From the NCBI RefSeq assembly GCF_000313135.1, contig NW_004457538.1, positions 303,135-367,134 of the forward strand: a stretch of DNA of 64,000 nt, written 5' to 3'. A program made the position numbers and the translations under genes. Shown in pieces: positions 57,315 through 64,000 of this stretch. This DNA is from Acanthamoeba castellanii str. Neff. Lineage: Eukaryota; Discosea; Longamoebia; Acanthamoebidae. Numbering within the stretch: the stretch's first letter is position 1; each line of letters begins with the position of its first letter. Under the pieces are notes generated by a model. That model was not told where the DNA came from. It saw only the letters and a list, made by a program, of their open reading frames with translations, and ran no database searches.

Positions 57315-59850
57315 CTAGAAGCGAAGGGTGATGGCGGCCACACCCTGGGCGGGCAGGTAGAACGAATCAAACGTGATCGCCTGTTCCGAAAGAGAGAGAG
57401 AGAGAGAGAGTTCACCATCAGGCCAACAGATTGATGAAGAAGTTTGTTTGTTGGGGGAGGGGGGGCAAACGTACCGAGGAGTTGCGGGTGTAGCTGATCT
57501 TCTCCTGCTGGAGCTCGCTCTCTCGACGGAGGAGGTGGACCAGCTCGCGATCGAGGTACGCGGGGCTGCCCACCGCCTTCCACGCCGCCGCCGCATTGCA
57601 GTGGGTGTCGTCGATGCGCTCCAGCGTACCGTAGCCGTTAGCCGACAAGGGCAGCTGCGCAGAACGAAGAAGAAGAAGAACTGATGAGCTCACAAAACTC
57701 TTCATGGCGACGAAGGGGGCGATTGTGGTTTGGGGGAGAGCGTACGCCGCTGACGGTGATGGTGACGGTCTCGGTCTTGATGGGGTTGTTGGGAATGTTG
57801 TGGTTGTAGGCGATGATGATCACCTCCTTCTTCTCCTGGTTGAGGATGGCGAAGGTGCCCACCGTCGGGTGGTCGGGACCCGAAACAGCCATGCGCTCCC
57901 TGCCCGTGCGGTGCAGAATCTCGAACGCCCTACACACGCGCACACACGCGCCGACGTGGTGAGAATGATGGGCCGTGGCAATCGGGCGAGGGTGCGAGAT
58001 GTTACCTGTAGGCGGGCTTGGGGACCTGGTGGATGGTCATCAGGCCGAATCCCTGGTGGAAGGGGAGCGAGTCGAAACCGCCCTCCTCGAAGATGTCGGA
58101 GAAAGTCTGCAGATGTCGTTGTGTTGAACATTAACGCAAAGACAACAATAAAAATAAACAACAGATTAATCTGTAGATGATTCTACAAGATGCAAAAGAT
58201 GGATTTGAGAGGGGGTGCTTACCCAGTAGGACATGAACTCGACGATGTCCTGGACCTCCTGCACGTTGTACATGACGAATGCCGAGGCGTAGGGGTCATC
58301 GTGCTTGCCGGGGTAGAAGAGGCCGCTGTTGTACTCGGAGTAGATCACGGGGAAGGGGCTGGCCTCCTCCCTCGCCTTGGTGAACACCTTCTTCATGATG
58401 TCGCGCTGGAGCGGCTGCACGTCGGTCGGGTACTCGTGCGTCGAGATGAAATCGAGCGGCACTGCACATCCCCCATCACTCAGTATCGTGTCGTGTGCCG
58501 TGCGCTGTATGTCGTGTGCGGGCGGCGCGTACGGTTGTTGGCCAGGACGAAGGACTTGAAGGCGGGGATCCACTGGCTCTGGGCGGTGGCGGGGCCGCCG
58601 ACACGGAGGCGCGAGTCGATCTGCTTGATGGCGCGCGAGGTGTAGCTGTAGAGCTTGAAGTAGTCGGCCTGAGTGCCGGTCCAGAAGTCCAGGTTGGGCT
58701 CGTTCCACACCTCAAAGTACCACGACCTCACCTGCGACACGCACACACGCACGACGCACGGGCCGGCTTAGAACTCGGAGCAGTGTGGAATGCCCGATAG
58801 AGGAACATACCTCATCAATGCCGTAGCGCTCGATGGTGTGACGGATGTGGGCAGTCACCAGGTCGGTCCACTTCTCGTAGTCCTGTGATCAGATCACCCA
58901 ATCACGAGACACCGACGATTGGTTGGCCAACCACAACCAGATCAAAGTTTACGTCGACGCTGAGAGAAAGTGCCCCCGGGGTGGGTACCTTGGGCGGCGA
59001 GGTGTTGCCCTTGTAGTGGAACACGTACGTCGAGTTGGACGCCAGCGCCTCCGGCATGAAGCTGTGTGCGCGATAATCCACGCAACACGTGTGGTAGTCG
59101 CGTCAGTCAAAGTTGCGTTTGATCTTTTGAGAAGAAGGCCTTGGTCATTGAATTGAAATGGCCATACCTGAGCTCGACGTAGGGCTTCATCCCGATGGAG
59201 AGGAGGAAGTCGTAGATGGAGTCCAGGTTGAAGAACGAGTAGGTCTGCTTTCCGCTGGCATCGACCGACAGCAGCGTCGAAAGGTCGTCATCATAAATGC
59301 CATGGAACCTCTATGGACCCGCACACAGAGAGAGAGAGGGGCGTAAGTGTCGGTGTAACCCCCCAGCGCGTGACCCTTCGCAAATCCGAATTATAGTCGA
59401 CACCGCGCCATTAAATGTTGCACAACACGCTGTTGGCCTCGAGGTGGTGGCACGCACCACAAACTTGACGCCGAGGTCGCGGCGGGCCATCTCGAGGTGG
59501 GCGCGGTAGTCCTCGCGGAGGGCAAGCAGGGCGTGGCCCGAACCCACGCACTCCTTCCAGTAGTGCTTCCACTGAATCGTGGGCTGTACAGTTCAACCAC
59601 CCCGACATGGCGCGGAGTATTTAGTTTACGGAAGCTTTGAGGCCGTAATAAAATTGCTCCAGTGGCAAGCTTTTGTTATTTTGATTCGGGGGGGACAAGG
59701 TGGTACCTTGTTGGCATCAACAACAAAGTTGAGGGAGCCGGCGGCGTCGACGGACTCGAACGAGCGGGTCGACGGGGCGGAAAGAGCGGCGGCGACAGCC
59801 AGCAGGACGAAGGCCAGGCTCACCAGTGTCATCAGCGAAATGCGACGCAT
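57315..59850 (-). CDS. Secreted glycoside hydrolase, GH39-like (beta-xylosidase / alpha-L-iduronidase clan)
   Basis: Retaining clan-A glycosidase, predicted secreted or lysosomal. ATG 59850 opens a clear signal peptide (MRRISLMTLVSLAFVLLAVA, then AALSAPS). Barrel motifs in order: WKHYWKECVGSGHALLAL (59570), RFHGIYDDD (59300), YSFFNLDSIYDFLLSIGMKP and YVELSFMPEA (59240-59060), RHTIERYGIDE (58820), SWYFEVWNEPNLDFW with the acid/base Glu of NEP (58715), RVGGPATAQSQWIPAFKSF, DFISTHEYPTD (58450), PFPVIYSEYNSG with the likely nucleophile Glu (58340) and FEEGGFDSLPFHQGFGLMTI. A C-terminal beta domain follows (TVGTFAILNQEKKEVIIIAY; ends GVAAITLRF, 57315). About 11 exons. The substrate is not determined by sequence; cyst-wall or food polysaccharide are both reasonable. 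Confidence 0.85.
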
Positions 59851-60116
59851 GTTGAGGGAATACTTCTACTTCAACAAACGCTCACCTGAGAACGGAGTGA
59901 GGTTGTTGTGCTTGTGAAGCCGGACAAGAAGAAAGCCCGCCAACGTGAAAATGATACTGCCTCTTCTGCCACCGATCGTCCACCGCGATTGGTCCCGGCA
60001 AACCCACAAAATCCTGATATTGGCAGGATCGAGAAAAGCACACAAGAAGCCAAGAAAAACAAGGGTTTTCTCTGGACAATCAAAATCAGCAGATAGAAAA
60101 AATCGAACGATTCAGA
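59851..60116. promoter_or_regulatory. Divergent promoter, GH39-like gene / small mitochondrial-type gene
   Basis: 266 bases between divergent start codons. Inverted CCAAT box (GATTGG) at 59987-59992. No TATA seen. Confidence 0.45.
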
Positions 60117-60786
60117 ATGCAGAGGAGAGGCACCATGCTCGCGGCCGCTTCGTGGGGAAGGGGTGGCAGTGCGCTCCCTTCCGGCCGCCTTGCCTTCTTG
60201 GCTTCCTCTTTCCGCCGTAACGCCCCCCTGCCTTTCAATTTTGCGCCTTTTAATCTCCGTTGCTTTCCCAATTCATCTTGGTTGAGCTGCTCTCATCTTG
60301 CCGGCGACACTCTGACCGTGTGCCCTTTTCCCGTGCGACTTGGTGCCAGGGCCACTCACCACCTCGACCGACGTGAGTTTTGAGAACGTGAGCCTGCACT
60401 CGGCGCTACTCCAAGTGGCACAGGTCAAGGGCCTCACCGCCTCAGCTCTCGAGTCGTGGAACCGAGCAAGCCGGCTGGTCCTCGAGCCCGCTGGCCTCAA
60501 CACGGTGGGCGACCTGCTGTCGCTCCCCGCCCAGGACGTCGACGAGGACCTCCTCACCAACAACGACTCGGCCGCGCAGCGCGCCAAGCACCTGCGCGAG
60601 CTGGCCCTGCCCAAGGGCGTGCTGCGCGCACTCGTCCACATGCGCTCGGGCCACCACGACGAGGCCCTGCGTGGTCTCGCCACCGCCCTGGCCAAGCGCC
60701 AGCCGCCCGTCTCCCCTTTCGCGGAGGCCGAGGAGACGCCCGCCGAAACGTCGGAAGACGAGACAAGCCCCCAAGCTGCGCAATAA
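60117..60786 (+). CDS. Small uncharacterised protein with mitochondrial-type N terminus
   Basis: Two exons, 60117-60216 and 60350-60786 (TAA 60784-60786); the split codon C|GG gives Arg, and the joined frame is 178 codons. The first 33 residues (MQRRGTMLAAASWGRGGSAL then PSGRLAFLASSFR) are Arg/Ser/Ala-rich without acidic residues, as in mitochondrial presequences. The rest is helical, e.g. SALLQVAQVKGLTASALESW, GLNTVGDLLSLPAQDVDEDL and KGVLRALVHMRSGHHDEALR. The piece AGLNTVGDLLSLPAQDVDE resembles a helix-hairpin-helix such as that of the RNA polymerase alpha C-terminal domain, but I would not name it. The C-terminal tail is Glu/Thr-rich. No family recognised. Confidence 0.65.
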
Positions 60787-60925
60787 ATATTACCAAACGA
60801 AATTTACAAAAACCAGAACTATTTGCAAACAACGTTTCGATTCTGTGAACTTAGGGGCCAAACAAACTGGCGCAGCTTCGAAGTGGTTTCTTTCTTTCTC
60901 TTTCTTCGGTATCGTATCCATCACC
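60787..60925 (+). promoter_or_regulatory. RACK1 upstream region with pyrimidine tract
   Basis: Only 139 bases separate the upstream stop codon from the RACK1 ATG. A 21-base pyrimidine run (60887-60907, TTTC repeats) ends 18 bases before the ATG. It could be an initiator or a TOP-like 5' UTR start, which would fit a ribosome-associated protein. Confidence 0.4.
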
Positions 60926-62096
60926 ATGTCCGACTCGCTCACTCTCAAGGGTGTCCTCCGGGGCCACAGCGGCTGGGTTAACTCCATTGCCACCACCACC
61001 GAGAACAATGACATGATCCTGTCCGCCTCCAGGGGTACATCTCTCCACCTGCTTTCCGCTGCTCCATTCTTGCGATTCGCGATAGTAAACGCCATCAAAT
61101 TCGACCCTTCTAATTTGTCATTGCTTGCTGCTTGCAGACAAGACCCTGCTCGTGTGGAACCTCACCCGCGATGAGGACAACTACGGTCAGCCCAAGAGGG
61201 CCCTCAAGGGTCACTCCCACTTCGTCAATGACGTCGTCATCTCGTCGGACGGCCAGTTCGCCCTCTCCGCTTCGTGGGGTATGTACCATCACCAGATTTC
61301 TACTTTTGTCCACCATTTTTTAATCCCCAATCGAATTTGCGGGCAATTTTCTCATGATGAATTTTTCTACGCGTCTTCAGATAACACCCTCCGCCTGTGG
61401 GACCTGAACGCCGGCACCACCACCCGCCGCTTCGTGGGCCACAGCAAGGACGTCCTGTCCGTCGCCTTCTCGGCCGACAACAGGCAGATCGTGTCGGGCT
61501 CGCGCGACAGGAGCATCAAGCTGTGGAACACCCTGGGTGAGTGCAAGTACACCATCGATGGTGAGGGTGCGCACACCGAGTGGGTCAGCTGCGTGAGGTT
61601 CTCGCCCAACGCTGCCAACCCCGTCATCGTGTCGTCCGGCTGGGACAAGCTGGTCAAGGTGTGGAACCTCCACAACTGCCGCCTGAGGACCAACCTCCGC
61701 GGCCACACCGGCTACGTCAACACCGTGACCGTCTCCCCCGACGGCTCGCTCTGCGCCTCTGGCGGCAAGGACGGCACTGCCATGCTCTGGGACCTGAACG
61801 AGGGCAAGCACCTGTCCTCGCTCGAGGGTGGTGAGATCATCCACTCGCTCGTCTTCTCGCCCAACCGCTACTGGCTCTGCGCTGCCACCACCACTGGCAT
61901 CCGCATCTGGGATCTCGAGAGCAAGAGCGTCGTCGCCGAGCTCAACAAGAACAACTGCGCCGGCTTCTTCGGTGATGACGACACCCCCAAGGACAAGAAC
62001 CCCACCCCCATCTCCCTCGCCTGGTCCGCCGATGGCTCCACCCTCTTCGCCGGCTACACCGACAGCGTCATCCGTGTCTTCGAGACCTCGCTGTAA
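60926..62096 (+). CDS. RACK1: RACK1, ribosomal WD40 scaffold protein
   Basis: Seven-bladed WD40 beta-propeller bound to the small ribosomal subunit head, also a scaffold for PKC-type signalling. Exons 60926-61034, 61138-61278 and 61381-62096 join in frame (phases checked base by base) to 321 residues, the normal length. Start [20 protein letters not shown]; blades end in LVWNL, LRLWDL ([20 protein letters not shown]), IKLWNT, VKVWNL, AMLWDL, IRIWDL and VIRVFETSL at the stop. The GH and WD-type dipeptides, and the [20 protein letters not shown] signature typical of RACK1, are all present. Codon use is strongly C/G-ending, as expected for a highly expressed gene. Confidence 0.98.
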
Positions 62097-62255
62097 AGTG
62101 GTTCTGTTGGTCTACCACCTCCTAGTCTATGCCCCCTCTCAAATAGACACGTCCTACACACACTCTCTCTTGATCTGGTCCACCCCAATCTCAATCTTCC
62201 AACGTTCTTTTTGAAGGATGATTTGAGTAGAACGAAGATGTGGTGGCGCTGCACA

Positions 62256-64000
62256 TCAAGATTGGTGCGGGTGGCCGAAGAGGTCGAGCAGGCGTTCGGC
62301 GGCGATACCTACAGGCAAGGTGCCGCGGGCCACCTCGCGCTCGAGCGAGCCCAGCTGTTGCTGCACGTTGGGGTCCTGCTTGAACCGGTCCACGAGCTCG
62401 TCGGCGATGAGCCGCCACAGCCACTGCCGCTTCTGCTCCTCCCTGCGCCGCCACAGCTCGCCCGTCTCCTGGTCACCGCACACACCACACGCGCAACCCT
62501 CATCAGCACGCCGCCCCCGAGCAGATGTGTGTGTGTGGCGGCGACCCACGCCTCTCCGACTCGCACCATCATGGTCTTCCGGTACTCCTCGAAGGTGGCA
62601 ATGACGTCATCCACGCCCTTCCCCGTGGCCGCCGAGCAGGCCATCACCTGAGGCGGGCGGGGGAAGATGGCAGGTGAGGATTGGGCGCACACGAAGTTCC
62701 TTGCGTGTCGTGTGTGTCGTGGGTGGCGAGGAGCACCCTGGGCATCCAGTCGAACGACTTGGGGTGGATGAGCTTGAGGGCGCTCTGGTACTCGAACTGC
62801 GTCTTGCGGGCGGCGTCGGCCAAGTCGCCGTCGGCCTTGTTCACCACGATGAGGTCGGCCAACTCCATCACGCCCTTCTTGATCCCCTGGAGCTCGTCGC
62901 CGCCACCGGGCGACACCTGGTCGCACAGCACAACACAGCACACAAGCAGGCGAGGCCTTGTCACACGCGACACACACACACGCACACACGCACACGGCGC
63001 ACAGACTGAGACGGGGGACAATGACGTACGAGAAGGAGGAACATGTCGACCATGGCCTCCACCGCCGTTTCCGATTGGCCGACGCCCACCGTCTCCACGA
63101 TGATCGTGTCATAGCCAGCGCCCTCGCATATGGCGATGGTCTCGCTCATGTAGCGCGTCACTCCGCCTGCCCGTCACCGCTCCCATCAATCGCGTGTCGC
63201 CACCACCATCAAACGACTGCAGTGTGTGTGTGTGTGTCGTGTCGTGTCGTGTCGTGTCGTGTCGTGTCGTGTCGTGTGTGTCGTGTTGACGGGTGGAGGG
63301 TACCCAGAGTGCCGCGCGTTGGCGAGGGTCGCACAAAGGCATCCGGATGATTGGAGAGCCGCAACATCCGCGTCTTGTCGCCCAATATGCTCCCTCCTGT
63401 TCGCGCCGACGACGGGTCCACCGCCTGACCGGAAGGAGCACCACACGCGCGTGAGATTTCGCCCAGTGGCACGCGCCATGGCACGCAGGGAAACGTACGA
63501 GGACAGCCAATTGGTGCTCTCGCTCTACCAGCCGCATACCGAGCGCTTCGATAAACGTCGACTGTCGCACACACACACACACACCACGCACACGCACACG
63601 CACACACACAATCGCACACGCACACATCGTTAGCGAGTGGACAGGAAAAGAGAGGCGAGAGGCCCACCTTGCCCACGCCCGGCGGGCCGGAGATGCCGAC
63701 GCGGAAGGTCGAAGTCGTCGGGTGGCGCGACAGACACGATGACGAAGAGGTGGGCGCGGCGGTGGCGGCGGCCAGGCGGGCGAGGAGGGCCTCAGCCGTG
63801 CGGCGGTCGCGGTGCCGGGACGACTCAACCAGCGTCACGGCCTGCGCCACCGCTCGCCGCTCGCCGCGCATGACGCGCCCCGCCAGCGCTGACACCCGCT
63901 CTTCCTCTTCTGCCAACCACCGTACAATTATTATATATTTTATAGGCTCATTTTATTCACAAAGTTAATTTTTAAATGGCAATAAATGAATTATACTGCA
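62256..64000 (-). CDS. MeaB/ArgK/MMAA GTPase, 5' end outside the window
   Basis: G3E-family GTPase chaperone that protects and reloads adenosylcobalamin in methylmalonyl-CoA mutase (propionate breakdown, mitochondrial). Motifs: [20 protein letters not shown] and [11 protein letters not shown] (63910-63840), [13 protein letters not shown] (Walker A, 63700-63665), [35 protein letters not shown] (63420-63370), [40 protein letters not shown] (Walker B/G3 region, 63110), [14 protein letters not shown] (NKAD, G4, about 62850), [33 protein letters not shown] and a C-terminal dimerisation helix [22 protein letters not shown] to stop 62256. The first visible exon begins at a GGCAG acceptor near 63917, and the AT-rich sequence beyond is intron, so the ATG and targeting peptide lie beyond 64000. 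Confidence 0.92.
63237..63285. repeat. (GTGTC)n repeat
   Basis: Perfect pentanucleotide array in an intron of the MeaB-like gene. Confidence 0.95.

Overview
The window is eukaryotic nuclear DNA. It carries short, dense GT-AG introns (donors mostly GTACGT, GTACC or GTGCG), GC-rich exons and introns packed with microsatellites. The gene set (PiT transporter, DHFR-TS, RFX and MADS factors, PPR protein, augmin subunit, RCC1-BTB protein, RACK1) fits a free-living amoebozoan, most likely Acanthamoeba or a close relative. That assignment is inference from gene content and style; no search was run. Two runs of N (23729-23749 and 46837-47820) show that this is a draft assembly.

Layout, left to right. 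0.2-4.1 kb: PiT-family phosphate transporter (+). 4.3-6.9 kb: PPR protein (-), divergent from bifunctional DHFR-thymidylate synthase (+, 7.0-9.4 kb). 9.7-10.3 kb: a foldback/MITE-like element with terminal inverted repeats. 10.7-13.6 kb: CNNM-type DUF21/CBS membrane protein (-). 14.1-15.6 kb: tandem twin-CX9C protein (-). 15.9-21.2 kb: AT-rich island with a broken DUF7869-like ORF and a multi-exon ORF set on the other strand, probably a mobile element. 21.2-24.9 kb: ADCK1-type ABC1 kinase (-). 25.06-26.07 kb: a second, internally deleted copy of part of the island, lying in the promoter region shared with an RFX transcription factor (+, 26.5-27.8 kb). 28.0-30.1 kb: aldo/keto reductase of L-galactose dehydrogenase type (-), divergent from a HAUS3-like augmin subunit (+, 30.7-34.0 kb).

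34.2-40.0 kb: a large cysteine-rich, FG-GAP-containing surface or secreted protein gene (-) broken by many one-base frame shifts. 40.6-46.2 kb: mitochondrial glycine decarboxylase P-protein (-), divergent from a coiled-coil protein ending in poly-Pro/WH2-like/connector/acidic segments (+, 46.7-49.4 kb), a candidate Arp2/3 activator. 49.7-51.3 kb: MEF2/SRF-type MADS factor (-). 52.7-56.5 kb: RCC1 plus BTB protein (-). 57.3-59.9 kb: secreted GH39-like glycosidase (-). 60.1-60.8 kb: small protein with a mitochondrial-type N terminus (+). 60.9-62.1 kb: RACK1 (+). 62.3-64.0 kb: MeaB/MMAA GTPase (-), cut by the window edge.

There is no operon logic; neighbours are functionally unrelated. Themes that recur are mitochondrial proteins (P-protein, PPR, ADCK1, MeaB, twin CX9C, the small 60 kb protein) and cytoskeletal/mitotic proteins (augmin, candidate WASP-like factor, RCC1). 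The most interesting signals are the VCA-like C terminus at 48.9-49.4 kb, the triple E2F-like cluster upstream of the augmin gene, the two related AT-rich insertions, and the foldback element. Exon borders were read by eye from frame continuity and GT/AG; outer coordinates are firmer than internal ones.
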